The notes under the pieces were generated by a model. It saw only the letters and a program-made list of their open reading frames with translations. It was not told the DNA's origin and did no database searches. From JBHHYR01 sp046757585 (GTDB taxonomy: Bacteria; Desulfobacterota; Binatia; HRBIN30): DNA of 23,475 bases. Location: NCBI GenBank assembly GCA_046757585.1, contig JBHHYR010000041.1, positions 1 through 23,475 on the forward strand. Direction: 5' to 3'. Positions 1 through 8,331 of this stretch are shown in pieces. Made by a program: the position numbers and the translations under genes. How positions within the stretch are numbered: position 1 is the first letter of the stretch; the number at the start of each line of letters is the position of its first letter.

Positions 1-21
1 GTCGCCTTGGCGTGCACGCGG

Positions 22-948
22 TCAGCCCTTCGGCGGCGCGGGATTGGGCAGATCCAGTCCAAGCGTGGACGGGAAGAGCATGGCAATCTCCTCCGGCGTC
101 CAGCGGCCGACCTTTGTGATGGTTCGAACCGGCGCGGGGTAGTTGAGCAGAGAGACCAAGCTGCCTCGCACCAGGAAAGTCTGGCCGTTGATATTGCCCG
201 CCGCTTCGGTCGCCAGATAGACGGCGAAGGGCGCGACGTCATCGGGATGCATGTGCAGCTGTGGCAACCCCTGACCAATCGGACCCGGCACGCTGACCCG
301 GCGCTCCTCCCGGATGCGCCGTGCCGCATCCGAGACGGTGGCGGCCAGCCGCGTCGCGGCGGCTGGCGCGATCGCGTTGACCGTGATGCCGTACTTGCCG
401 AGATCGCGCGAGGTGACCCGAGTCAACCCGGCAATTCCATCTTTCGCCGCCCCGTAGTTTGCCTGCCCCGAGTTGCCGTACAGGCCCGACGTCGATGACA
501 TGTTGATGATCCGCCCGCCGTGCTGCTGGCGCATGTGCGCTGCCGCGTGACGCGTGCAGTTGAACGCTCCCTTGAGATGGACGGCGATGACCGTATCCCA
601 GTCTTCTTCGCTGAGGTTGAACACCATGCGGTCGCGTAAGATGCCGGCGTTGTTGACCAGGATGTCGATCCGCCCGAACTCCTGGACCGCTGTATTGATG
701 AGATGCTCCGCGGCGGTGAAGCTGGCGACGCTGTCGCCGTTCGCACTGGCGCGGCCACCCTGGGCGCGGATCTCCGCCGCCACTTCTTCGGCCGGTGTGC
801 TCGACTGGCCGGTGCCGTCGACTGCAGTCCCGAGGTCATTGACGATCACTGCGGCGCCTTCAGCCGCTAGCAGCAGCGCGATGCCACGCCCGATGCCGCG
901 CCCCGCCCCGGTGACAACGGCAACCTTGTCCCTCAACCTGGTTCCCAT
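22..948 (-). CDS. SDR-family oxidoreductase, MFE-2/hydroxyacyl-CoA dehydrogenase-like
   Basis: A 308-residue short-chain dehydrogenase, probably oxidising a hydroxyacyl-CoA or related alcohol with NAD. The Rossmann glycine motif TGAGRGIG is at residues 13-20. Asp38 at the end of strand 2 (VNDLG) favours NAD over NADP. NNAG is at 99-102. The catalytic set reads Ser152, Tyr165 (NYGAAK) and Lys169. The VNDLG and LRDRMVFN stretches are typical of SDRs related to the dehydrogenase domain of peroxisomal multifunctional enzyme type 2. The ATG at 948 follows a GAAGGA ribosome site. It lies 10 bases after a paralogous SDR on the same strand, so the two are probably co-transcribed. The C-terminus of about 60 residues extends past the usual 250-residue SDR core and ends in Pro-rich sequence, as in its neighbour. 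The substrate is unknown; the family call is firm. Confidence 0.9.
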   Translation of the reverse strand: MGTRLRDKVAVVTGAGRGIGRGIALLLAAEGAAVIVNDLGTAVDGTGQSSTPAEEVAAEIRAQGGRASANGDSVASFTAAEHLINTAVQEFGRIDILVNNAGILRDRMVFNLSEEDWDTVIAVHLKGAFNCTRHAAAHMRQQHGGRIINMSSTSGLYGNSGQANYGAAKDGIAGLTRVTSRDLGKYGITVNAIAPAAATRLAATVSDAARRIREERRVSVPGPIGQGLPQLHMHPDDVAPFAVYLATEAAGNINGQTFLVRGSLVSLLNYPAPVRTITKVGRWTPEEIAMLFPSTLGLDLPNPAPPKG

Positions 949-958
949 GGCTCGTCCT

Positions 959-1906
959 TCACGTCTGGCCGCTGGGCGCCTGGCCCCTCGGTGGGGCCGG
1001 ATTCACCAGCCCTTCGGCCAAGGTGAGCGGGACCAGCTCATCGAGCTCGTCGAGAGTCCAGCGGCCGTCGGGCTTGTAGATCGTCTTGATCGGCCGTGGC
1101 TGCGAGATCAGCGATACTGAGCCGCCGGCGCACAGGAAGAACTGACCGTTGACCGTGGCGGCATGATCGCTTGCCAGAAAGACGACCATCGGGGCAACGT
1201 CCTCCGGCTTCAGATCTTCGAGCTGCGCGAGCGCCTTCTCTTCACGGATGATGCCCTGCTGCTTGCGGATCTCACGTGCCTTGATCACTTCGGGTGTCAG
1301 GGTCATGCGCGTGGCCGCGACCGGGGCAATGGCGTTGCAGGTGATGCCATACTTGCCGAGGTCGCGGGCAACGACTTTGGTCAAGCCGCTAATGGCGGCC
1401 TTGGCGGAGCCGTAGTTCGCTTGCCCGGGGTTGCCGAACAGCCCCGAGCCGGAGGAGAAGGTCACGATCCGGCCATGGTGCTGCGCGCGCATCCGCGGCG
1501 CAGCGTGACGGATGCAGTTGAAAGTGCCTTTCAGGTGCACGGCGAGCACAGAATCCCAGTCTTCCTCGCTCATGTTGAAGACCATGCGGTCCCGAAGGAT
1601 GCCGGCACAGGTAACCAGAATGTCGATGCGACCAAACTCGCGCACCGCCGTGTTGACGATGTTCTCAGCACCAGCCCACGTCGCGACGGAATCGGTGTTC
1701 ACAACCGCTTCGCCCCCCGCGTGCTGGATACTGGCCACGACGTCGAAGGCGGGCCCCGTCGTTGGCGCCTGGCCGTGCAGGTCGACGCCGTAATCGTTGA
1801 CCACCACCTTGGCGCCGGCGACCGCCAGGCCGAGCGCTACGCCGCGCCCGATGCCACGGCCCGCCCCCGTGACTGCCGCTACTCGTCCTCGCAACATCAT
1901 ACCCAC
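959..1906 (-). CDS. SDR-family oxidoreductase, paralog of the adjacent SDR
   Basis: A 315-residue short-chain dehydrogenase closely similar along its whole length to the next gene downstream, so the pair arose by tandem duplication. TGAGRGIG (13-20), Asp38 (VNDYG, NAD preference), Ser152, Tyr165 (NYGSAK) and Lys169 are all present. The usual NNAG motif is replaced by TCAG (99-102), which removes the Asn that normally stabilises the central sheet. I chose the GTG at 1906 because AGGAG sits 7 bases upstream and it matches the start of the paralog. The ATGs at 1900 and 1897 are alternatives, and an in-frame extension to 2068 runs into thiE and is unlikely. The gene lies 83 bases after thiE on the same strand, so it may be the tail of the thi transcript. 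The substrate is unknown, probably an acyl-CoA or alcohol intermediate. Confidence 0.88.
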   Translation of the reverse strand: MGMMLRGRVAAVTGAGRGIGRGVALGLAVAGAKVVVNDYGVDLHGQAPTTGPAFDVVASIQHAGGEAVVNTDSVATWAGAENIVNTAVREFGRIDILVTCAGILRDRMVFNMSEEDWDSVLAVHLKGTFNCIRHAAPRMRAQHHGRIVTFSSGSGLFGNPGQANYGSAKAAISGLTKVVARDLGKYGITCNAIAPVAATRMTLTPEVIKAREIRKQQGIIREEKALAQLEDLKPEDVAPMVVFLASDHAATVNGQFFLCAGGSVSLISQPRPIKTIYKPDGRWTLDELDELVPLTLAEGLVNPAPPRGQAPSGQT

Positions 1907-1989
1907 GGCTCGACTCCTATGACTGTCAATCCGGCGCAGACTGTATGCAAGTGTCTGTGAGACCGCAAGCGGTTCCCCCGGGGCCCTAC

Positions 1990-2607
1990 CTACAGGGCGC
2001 CGGCCAGTGCGGCGGCGGCGGCGCGCGGATCGCGGGCTTCTAGGATTGCGGAGACGACCGCGAGACAAACACCGTGCCGGCGCACGACCGCCACACGATC
2101 GAGCCGGATGCCACCGATCCCAAAGATAGGCCGGTTGATCGAATGCGCCGCGGCCGCCAGCGCAGCTAAGCCGACCGGCGGACCGTAGCGGCGCTTCGCT
2201 GGCGTGTCGTACACCGGGCCAAAGACGATGAAGTCCGCACCACCAGCTGCGGCGGCGCGTGCCTGGTCGAGACTATGTGCCGAGGCACCGATCAGAGCGT
2301 GCGGGCCCAGCAGCCGCCGCGCCGCGGCGGGTGTGAACGAGTCGGCGGGCAACTGCACGCCGTCGGCACCGGTGGCCAGGGCAACGTCGATGCGATCGTT
2401 GATCAGCAGGCGCGCCGCATGGCGGTGGCACAGCTGGCGCAGGTGGCATGCCAGATCAAAGAGCTCTGCTGCCGGGAGGTCCTTTTCGCGCAGCTGGACA
2501 GCCCCAACCCCACCTTGCAAAGCTGCCTCTACCACCTCGAGGAGCGGCCGGCCGCCCGTTCGGTGCCGATCGGTGACGAGGTAGAGCTGGAAGGAGCACG
2601 CCGCCAT
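1990..2607 (-). CDS. thiE: Thiamine-phosphate synthase
   Basis: ThiE joins hydroxymethylpyrimidine diphosphate to thiazole phosphate carboxylate to give thiamine phosphate in the cytoplasm. The 205-residue product has the normal length and the (beta/alpha)8 motifs of the family: LYLVTDR near the N-terminus, AVQLREKD, LLINDRIDVAL, DGVQLP, IGASAHS, DFIVFGPVYDTPAK and FGIGGI. The phosphate-binding and pyrophosphate-contacting segments (QLREKD, GIGGI) are intact. The ATG at 2607 has GGGG about 8 bases upstream; a GTG at 2613 is an alternative. It follows thiG by 100 bases on the same strand, completing a thiS-thiG-thiE cluster that makes and uses the thiazole half of the vitamin. ThiC, ThiD and ThiF are not in the window. 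Confidence 0.95.
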   Translation of the reverse strand: MAACSFQLYLVTDRHRTGGRPLLEVVEAALQGGVGAVQLREKDLPAAELFDLACHLRQLCHRHAARLLINDRIDVALATGADGVQLPADSFTPAAARRLLGPHALIGASAHSLDQARAAAAGGADFIVFGPVYDTPAKRRYGPPVGLAALAAAAHSINRPIFGIGGIRLDRVAVVRRHGVCLAVVSAILEARDPRAAAAALAGAL

Positions 2608-2707
2608 GCACACGACCCCGCAAGCGTTAACGGGCAGCCGCTCTCTCTCCTTGCCGCATGGCTCGCAGGAGCGACAGCGGGCGAGAGTTACGAGTCACTT
2701 TTGAACG

Positions 2708-3481
2708 TCACCCGATGAGGCCGTCGATCGGGCTCGAGGCCGTGGCGTAGAGCCTGCGCGGGATGCGTCCGGCCAGGAATGCCTGGCGCCCGGCCTCGAC
2801 TGCAAGGCGCATCGCTTGCGCCATGAGCAGCGGGTCCTTCGCTCCAGCGATCGCCGTGTTCATCAACACACCGTCGCAGCCCAGTTCCATCGCGATGGCA
2901 GCATCCGACGCGGTTCCGACACCGGCGTCCACGATCACCGGCACGTGGCTCTGCTCGAGAATGATCCGAATGTTGTACGGATTGCGAATGCCGAGGCCGG
3001 AGCCGATCGGTGCAGCCAGTGGCATGACCGCCGGGCAGCCGATGTCCTCGAGCCTCTTGGCACTGATGGGATCGTCGTTGACGTATGGCAGTACCGCAAA
3101 GCCTTCTTTGACCAGCACCTTGGCTGCCTCGATGGTCGCCGGCACGTCCGGGAACAAGGTCTTCTGGTCACCAATGACTTCCAGCTTGATCATGTTGCCG
3201 ATACCGGCCTCCCGGGCCAAACGGGCGGTGCGGATTGCTTCCTCGGCGGTGGCGCAGCCCGCCGTGTTCGGGAGAATCGTGTACCGAGCCGGATCGAGGA
3301 AGTCGAGCAAGTTCTCCTTGTCCCGGTTGGTGATGTTCACCCGCCGCACGGCGACGGTGACGATCTGCGCGCCGGATGCCTCGACGGCACGTCTGGTTTC
3401 CTCGAAGTCGCGGTACTTGCCCGTTCCCACGATCAGACGTGATTGGAAAGTCTTTCCTGCCAGCGCGAACGGATCAGTCAT
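2708..3481 (-). CDS. thiG: Thiazole synthase
   Basis: ThiG condenses 1-deoxyxylulose 5-phosphate, dehydroglycine and ThiS thiocarboxylate into the thiazole moiety of thiamine. The 257-residue protein is full length for the family. It carries SRLIVGTGKY near the N-terminus, TILPNTAGC, and the Schiff-base lysine in NMIKLEVIGD (Lys99). It also has PYVNDDP, the phosphate-binding APIGSGLGI, VIVDAGVGTASDAA and DGVLMNTAIA. The N-terminal ATG at 3481 matches the usual MxDPFxLAGK start, so the in-frame extension to 3556, which would overlap thiS, is not used. It follows thiS by 10 bases, so ThiG and its sulfur carrier are co-expressed. Identity is very secure. Confidence 0.97.
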   Translation of the reverse strand: MTDPFALAGKTFQSRLIVGTGKYRDFEETRRAVEASGAQIVTVAVRRVNITNRDKENLLDFLDPARYTILPNTAGCATAEEAIRTARLAREAGIGNMIKLEVIGDQKTLFPDVPATIEAAKVLVKEGFAVLPYVNDDPISAKRLEDIGCPAVMPLAAPIGSGLGIRNPYNIRIILEQSHVPVIVDAGVGTASDAAIAMELGCDGVLMNTAIAGAKDPLLMAQAMRLAVEAGRQAFLAGRIPRRLYATASSPIDGLIG

Positions 3482-3491
3482 GGATCGTCGA

Positions 3492-3692
3492 TTATCCTCC
3501 CCCGACGAAGTTGACGATTTCAACCTGATCACCTTCCCTGAGGGTGTGCGTGGCATACGCTTCGCGCACGATGATCTCGCGGTTCACCTCAACAGCGATG
3601 CGCTGCTGCGTGAGCCCCAGCTGGCTGATCAAATCAGCGATCGTCAGCCCGTCGGCCAAAGATTGTGGCTCGCCGTTGACGGTGACGCGCAC
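3492..3692 (-). CDS. thiS: Sulfur carrier protein ThiS
   Basis: A 66-residue ubiquitin-fold sulfur carrier with the normal ThiS length. It starts from GTG as MRVTVNGEP and contains the usual IADLISQLGL and VAVEVNRE-like segments (here IAVEVNREI), then EGDQVEIVNFVGGG. The C-terminal Gly-Gly is adenylated and thiocarboxylated before it donates sulfur to ThiG. Here the tail is three glycines, one more than most ThiS proteins. No strong Shine-Dalgarno site precedes the GTG. It is the first gene of the minus-strand thi cluster and is divergent from alr. The adenylating enzyme ThiF is not in this window. Confidence 0.93.
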   Translation of the reverse strand: MRVTVNGEPQSLADGLTIADLISQLGLTQQRIAVEVNREIIVREAYATHTLREGDQVEIVNFVGGG

Positions 3693-3770
3693 GCAAGCAA
3701 GACTAGTCGTTTGAGGCTACCTTTACAACACGACACCCATCTGGTAAGCGGGCCGCACTCGCCGTTCCGC
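3693..3770. promoter_or_regulatory. Divergent intergenic region between thiS and alr
   Basis: This 78-base gap must hold the start signals for both the thi cluster (minus) and the alr-pur cluster (plus). I see no convincing -35/-10 pair. On the minus strand there is no recognisable TPP riboswitch: the CUGAGA and other conserved THI-box segments are absent. Control of the thi genes is therefore not visible here. Confidence 0.3.
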
Positions 3771-4919
3771 ATGACAACAAGACCGGCCGGACGTCCCACC
3801 TGTGCTACCATTGAAGGCGCAGCGCTACGCAACAACTACGCGCTCGTGCGGGCGGCCCTGGCGCCAGGGAGCTCGCTGCTCGCGGTGGTCAAGGCCGACG
3901 GCTACGGGCACGGCGCGACGCTTGTCGCGCCTATCCTCGAGGCCGCGGGGGCCGGCGGGTTGGGTGTGGCCACGGTTGCCGAAGGCGTGGAGCTGCGCTG
4001 CAGCGGTGTGCGCAAACCGATTCTAGTTCTCACGGGAGCGACCGGGGGCGATGTTGTGGCGCTGCGCGAACACCAGCTGTCCGTGGCCGTGGTGGATCGC
4101 GAGATGGCGCGGGAGCTGGCGGCAGCCGCCGGCGGATATCGAGTGCGCGTGCACGTGAAGGTCGATACCGGGATGGGGCGCCTCGGCGCCTTGCCGGCCG
4201 ACCTGCCGGCGCTGGTTGATGAGCTGCAACGGGCGGGGACGTTCGAGATCGAGGGGGTGTTCTCCCACTTCGGCAACGCCGACCGGGTCGATCAGGAGTA
4301 CTCGGATTATCAGCTGAGGGTGTTTCGCGGGGCCGTCGAGACGTTGCACGAGATGGGCGTCCGCCCGCGCTGGGTCCATCTGGCCAACAGCGCCGCCACG
4401 CTGTCACGCCCGGAGGCCCACTTTTCCCTCGTGCGCCCGGGCATCGTGCTCTACGGCGTTCCACCCGGTGCAACGCCCGCGCCGGCGGGGTTGCAGCCGG
4501 TCATGCGTCTGGCTACGCGCATCGTCCAGCTCAAGACAGTGCCGTCGGAGTTTCCTGTCAGCTATGGGCAGACCTTCGTCACGCGGCGTCGCAGTGTCCT
4601 TGCCGTGTTGCCCATCGGCTACGCTGATGGCTATGACCGGGCCCTGTCCAACCGCGCGGCCGTGCTGGTGCATGGCCAGCGGGTAGCCGTGGTCGGCGCG
4701 GTGTGCATGGACCTGATGATGGTGGACGTGAGCGATCTCCGCGGGGTGCGGGTTGGTGACGAGGTCGTCCTCTGGGGCCGGCAAAACAGCGCCGAAATCA
4801 CGGTGTCGGAGGTTGCGCAGTGGCAGGGTAGCGTAGCGTATGAGGTGTTAACCCGTCTCGGCAAACGGGTGCCGCGCGTGCTGATTCCGGAGCAGCAGGG
4901 CCGCGGCGAAGGGGGGTAG
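3771..4919 (+). CDS. alr: Alanine racemase
   Basis: A PLP enzyme interconverting L- and D-alanine for peptidoglycan. The 382-residue product has the usual length. The PLP lysine is Lys41 in AVVKADGYGHG. The central barrel carries VHVKVDTGMGRLG, GVFSHFGNAD, HLANSAA and the phosphate-contacting VRPGIVLYG. The C-terminal domain from the partner subunit provides the catalytic Tyr in VSYGQTF, IGYADGYDR and the CMD motif in GAVCMDLMMVDV. The reading frame is open far upstream, but residues before the ATG at 3771 are antisense to thiG and do not resemble racemase. The ATG lacks a clear ribosome site. It is followed by purH after 7 bases, so it heads a cell-wall/purine operon. Confidence 0.95.
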   Translation: MTTRPAGRPTCATIEGAALRNNYALVRAALAPGSSLLAVVKADGYGHGATLVAPILEAAGAGGLGVATVAEGVELRCSGVRKPILVLTGATGGDVVALREHQLSVAVVDREMARELAAAAGGYRVRVHVKVDTGMGRLGALPADLPALVDELQRAGTFEIEGVFSHFGNADRVDQEYSDYQLRVFRGAVETLHEMGVRPRWVHLANSAATLSRPEAHFSLVRPGIVLYGVPPGATPAPAGLQPVMRLATRIVQLKTVPSEFPVSYGQTFVTRRRSVLAVLPIGYADGYDRALSNRAAVLVHGQRVAVVGAVCMDLMMVDVSDLRGVRVGDEVVLWGRQNSAEITVSEVAQWQGSVAYEVLTRLGKRVPRVLIPEQQGRGEGG

Positions 4920-4926
4920 GGTAGGG

Positions 4927-6480
4927 ATGGCGAAGATTACACGGGCGTTGGTGAGTGTCAGTGACAAGAGCGGCTTACTCGACTTCGTCAAAGGACTGCG
5001 CGCGTGCCAGGTCGAGATCGTGTCGACTGGCGGCACAGCAGCGCTGCTGGTGGGCGCCGGGATTCCCGTGGTCGCGGTGAGCGACTACACCGGCTCGCCG
5101 GAGATTCTCGACGGACGGGTGAAGACGCTGCACCCGAAGATCCACGGCGGCATTCTCGGCCGACGCGACGACCCTCGCCACCAGGAGCAGATGGCTGCGC
5201 ATGGGATCGGGCCGATAGACATGGTGGTTGTGAACCTCTACCCGTTCGAAGCGACGGTCGCGCGGGCGGATTGCAGCCTGGCGGAGGCCATCGAGCAGAT
5301 CGATATTGGTGGACCGTCCATGGTGCGTTCGGCCGCGAAGAACCATCAGGACGTGACGGTCGTCGTCGACCCCGCCGACTATGACGCGATCCTGGCTGAA
5401 ATGCAGCACGGCGGCGGAGTGATCTCGGCGGCGACGCGGGCGCGTCTGGCGCGCAAAGCCTTCGAGACGACCGCCCGCTACGACGGTGCCATCGCCGACT
5501 ATCTCGGTCGCCGCCATGGCGGAAGCTGCCAGCGCTTCGGAGAGACGATCCACATTGGTCTGCGTAAGGCGCAGGATTTGCGCTACGGCGAGAACCCGCA
5601 CCAGCACGCCGCGCTCTACGGTGATTTCTCCCGGATCGTGGAGCAACTGCACGGTAAGGAACTCTCCTATAATAACATCGTCGACATCAACGCGGCACTG
5701 CCACTCATGCTCGAGTTCGCCGGCGATCCGGACGCAGCGGTAGCGATCCTGAAGCATAATACCCCATGCGGCGTTGGCACCGGGACGACGGTGCTCGAAG
5801 CCTATCGGCGCGCGTTCACGACGGATCCACAGTCGCCGTTCGGGGGTATTCTCATCACCAACAAGACCTGGACACGGGAGTTGGCCGCCGAGGTGAACGA
5901 GATCTTCACGGAAGTGTTGATCGCGCCCGACTTCGCAGCCGATGCGCTTGAGTTCCTGCGCAAGAAGAAAAACCGCCGCCTGATGCGCTGGCATCCCGAT
6001 GCGATGCGCGATGCCACCCGCGAGGTGCGGGGCGTGCATGGTGGCCTGCTGGTACAGGACACCGACCGGGCGATGGAGGACCCACGTGCGGGCAGGGTCG
6101 TCACGTCGCGCCCGCCCACGCCGCAGGAGTACGCCGGGTTGGCCTTTGGGCTCAAAGTGGTGAAGCACGTGAAATCCAACGCCATCGCGTTCGTGAGCCC
6201 GCACCGCACGTTGGCGTTGGGCGGAGGCGCGACCTCGCGGGTGGATCCGGTCCACGCGGCGCGTGAAAAGGCGGCGCGTGTCGGTATCTCCTTGACGGGT
6301 TCCGTCCTCGCTAGCGATGCCTTCTTCCCATTTCCCGACGGCGTCGAGGAAGCGGCGAAGGCCGGCGCCACCGCGGTGGTACAGCCGGGCGGAAGTGTGC
6401 GCGACGACGAGGTGATTGCAACGGCGAACGCCTGCGGCGTCGCGATGGTCTTCACTGGCGTGCGACATTTCCGTCACTGA
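4927..6480 (+). CDS. purH: Bifunctional AICAR formyltransferase / IMP cyclohydrolase
   Basis: PurH catalyses the last two steps of de novo IMP synthesis. The 517-residue protein has both domains. The N-terminal cyclohydrolase (about 1-195) has SVSDKSG, STGGTA, GRVKTLHPKIHGG (63-75), NLYPF and DIGGPSMVRSAAKNH. The C-terminal formyltransferase has RYGENPHQ (219-226), LSYNNIVDINAAL, the catalytic Lys276-His277 pair in KHNTPCG, SPFGGI, and ASDAFFPFPDG near the end. The segment usually written GxGAGQMSRV appears as LGGGATSRVD, a small departure in the folate-binding region. A GGG-rich ribosome site precedes the ATG. It begins 7 bases after alr and is followed by purD after 61 bases. Confidence 0.97.
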   Translation: MAKITRALVSVSDKSGLLDFVKGLRACQVEIVSTGGTAALLVGAGIPVVAVSDYTGSPEILDGRVKTLHPKIHGGILGRRDDPRHQEQMAAHGIGPIDMVVVNLYPFEATVARADCSLAEAIEQIDIGGPSMVRSAAKNHQDVTVVVDPADYDAILAEMQHGGGVISAATRARLARKAFETTARYDGAIADYLGRRHGGSCQRFGETIHIGLRKAQDLRYGENPHQHAALYGDFSRIVEQLHGKELSYNNIVDINAALPLMLEFAGDPDAAVAILKHNTPCGVGTGTTVLEAYRRAFTTDPQSPFGGILITNKTWTRELAAEVNEIFTEVLIAPDFAADALEFLRKKKNRRLMRWHPDAMRDATREVRGVHGGLLVQDTDRAMEDPRAGRVVTSRPPTPQEYAGLAFGLKVVKHVKSNAIAFVSPHRTLALGGGATSRVDPVHAAREKAARVGISLTGSVLASDAFFPFPDGVEEAAKAGATAVVQPGGSVRDDEVIATANACGVAMVFTGVRHFRH

Positions 6481-6541
6481 GTGTGCCTGGTCGCGCCTGG
6501 GGAAACCCGCTACATAAGATGCGGTAGATGCGGTACGTCGT

Positions 6542-7819
6542 ATGAAGGTCCTGATCATTGGTGGGGGTGGACGGGAACACGCCCTGGCGTGGAAGGTTGG
6601 CCAGTCACCGCGGGTCAAGCGGGTATTCTGCGCACCGGGCAATGCCGGCGTTGCGGCGGTGGCCGACCTCGTGCCGCTAGCAGTCGGCGACGTTGCCGCG
6701 CTCGCACGGTTTGCGCGTGATGAGCACGTGGACCTCACGATCGTCGGACCGGAGCTGCCGCTGACCCTCGGGATCGCCGACGACTTTCAGCGCCAGGGCT
6801 TGCGCATTTTCGGCCCGCGCCGCCAGGCGGCCCAGATCGAGGGGAGCAAAGTGTTTGCCAAGGAGCTGCTGCGCCGCCGCGGGATTCCGACAGGCTTCTT
6901 TGGCGCCTTTTCGGACCCCGATGAAGCGATCCGATACGTCGCAGAGGTGGGCCCTCCCATCGTGGTCAAGCCGGACGGTCTCGCTGCGGGCAAGGGCGTG
7001 CTGATATGCCAGACGGTCAAGGAGGCGCATGACGCGATTGACGAGATCATGCGCACGCGCATCTTCGGCGACGCCGGCGAACGCGTCGTTGTCGAGGAAT
7101 TCCTTGAAGGCGAGGAGGTGTCGTTCATCGCCTTGACGGACGGCCGCAGTGTCAGACCGCTCGCCTCGTCGCAGGATCACAAACGCGCGTATGACGGGGA
7201 GACGGGTCCGAACACGGGTGGCATGGGCGCGTACTCGCCGGCCCCTGTGGTTACACCCGCCATGCACCAGCGCATCATGCGCGAGATCATGGAACCGGTG
7301 GTGCAGGCACTGAGCGAGGCCAAGATCGATTATCGCGGTGTACTGTACGCCGGCGTCATGATCACCGCGAGCGGCCCAAAGGTGCTGGAATTCAACGCTC
7401 GATTCGGAGACCCCGAGTGCCAACCGCTGATGCTGCGGCTCAAGAGTGATCTGGTGCCCTTGCTGGAAGCCTGCATCGACGGCAGGCTGGATCAGGCCGA
7501 CATCGAGTGGGACGACCGCGCTGCCGCCTGTATCGTCCTGGCGGCGGCGGGGTATCCGGGCAGCTACGAGAAAGGGAAGGTCATCCGCGGGCTGGAAACG
7601 CTCAAGGGCTGGGCCAATGGCGTCGTCTTCCACGCAGGCACCGCCCGGCGTGACGACGCCGTTGTCACCAACGGGGGGCGCGTGCTCGGGGTGACGGCGC
7701 TCGGCGCCACGGTGCGTGATGCGCTCCGTGAAGCCTACCGGGCCGTTGAGCAGATCCACTTTGACGGCATGCAGTACCGGCGCGACATCGGACACCGCGC
7801 TCTGGAGGCGCTGCCGTGA
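6542..7819 (+). CDS. purD: Phosphoribosylamine-glycine ligase
   Basis: PurD ligates glycine to phosphoribosylamine using ATP in step two of purine synthesis. The 425 residues match the family length. N-terminal domain: MKVLIIGGGGREHALAW and APGNAG. ATP-grasp domain: KVFAKELLRRRGIPT, VVKPDGLAAGKGV, VVVEEFLEGEEVSF, SSQDHKRAYDGETGPNTGG and MGAYSPAP, then the metal-binding EFNARFGDPE. The C-terminal domain contains AAAGYPGSYEKG. The ribosome site before the ATG is weak. The final TGA shares four bases (GTGA) with the start of purE, so the two are translationally coupled. Confidence 0.97.
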   Translation: MKVLIIGGGGREHALAWKVGQSPRVKRVFCAPGNAGVAAVADLVPLAVGDVAALARFARDEHVDLTIVGPELPLTLGIADDFQRQGLRIFGPRRQAAQIEGSKVFAKELLRRRGIPTGFFGAFSDPDEAIRYVAEVGPPIVVKPDGLAAGKGVLICQTVKEAHDAIDEIMRTRIFGDAGERVVVEEFLEGEEVSFIALTDGRSVRPLASSQDHKRAYDGETGPNTGGMGAYSPAPVVTPAMHQRIMREIMEPVVQALSEAKIDYRGVLYAGVMITASGPKVLEFNARFGDPECQPLMLRLKSDLVPLLEACIDGRLDQADIEWDDRAAACIVLAAAGYPGSYEKGKVIRGLETLKGWANGVVFHAGTARRDDAVVTNGGRVLGVTALGATVRDALREAYRAVEQIHFDGMQYRRDIGHRALEALP

Positions 7820-8331
7820 AGGGGCGGGCGCCGCAGGTCGGTATTCTCATGGGGAGCGATCGTGATTGGGACGTCATGATGGCCGCCGCGGCACGGCTCG
7901 AGGCCTTGGGCGTTCCGCACGAAGTGAAGGTGCTGTCGGCACATCGTGCCCCGCAGCGGACAGCTGAGTACGCCAGCGGAGCACGGGAACGGGGGCTCGC
8001 CGTGTTGATCGCTGGCGCGGGCGCCGCGGCACACTTGGCCGGAATCGTGGCCGCCCATACGACGCTGCCGGTGATTGGCGTTCCCCTGAATGCTGGAAGC
8101 CTGCACGGGCTGGATGCCCTGCTTGCAACCGTCCAGATGCCCGCCGGGGTGCCAGTGGCGACGGTCGCGATCGGCAGGACCGGCGCCGAAAATGCCGCGC
8201 TCCTGGCGGCCCAGATTCTGGCTCTGAGCGACGCGCCGCTGGCGCGGAAGCTGATGGCGTTCAAGCGGCGGCTGGCACGCCAGGTCGCGGAGAAAGATGC
8301 TCGGCTCAAACAGCGGCGCCGGCGGCCTTGA
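7816..8331 (+). CDS. purE: N5-carboxyaminoimidazole ribonucleotide mutase, class I
   Basis: PurE moves the carboxyl group of N5-CAIR to give CAIR in purine synthesis. The 171-residue product has GSDRDW (13-18), the catalytic His43 in SAHRAP, a glycine/alanine-rich AGAGAAAHLAG and PVIGVPLNAG, all class I features. It starts with GTG overlapping the purD stop by four bases. The C-terminus ends in a basic tail (KQRRRRP), and the last 35 bases overlap the start of tsaC in another frame. PurK, the usual partner that makes N5-CAIR, is not in the window, so it must be elsewhere or be bypassed. Confidence 0.95.
   Translation: MKGRAPQVGILMGSDRDWDVMMAAAARLEALGVPHEVKVLSAHRAPQRTAEYASGARERGLAVLIAGAGAAAHLAGIVAAHTTLPVIGVPLNAGSLHGLDALLATVQMPAGVPVATVAIGRTGAENAALLAAQILALSDAPLARKLMAFKRRLARQVAEKDARLKQRRRRP

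Noticed and set aside
2763..3770. Long in-frame extension upstream of alr (about 336 codons)
   Set aside because: It is antisense to thiG and thiS, has no racemase similarity and arises from high GC; the racemase fold begins just after the ATG at 3771.
3693..3770. TPP riboswitch before thiS
   Set aside because: The conserved THI-box segments are missing on the minus strand and the gap of 78 bases is too short for a full element plus promoter.
4975..6738. 587-codon minus-strand frame opposite purH
   Set aside because: purH is unmistakable on the plus strand; the antisense frame is Arg/His-rich with no recognisable domain.
6677..7795. 372-codon minus-strand frame opposite purD
   Set aside because: Antisense shadow of a clear PurD; no domain pattern.
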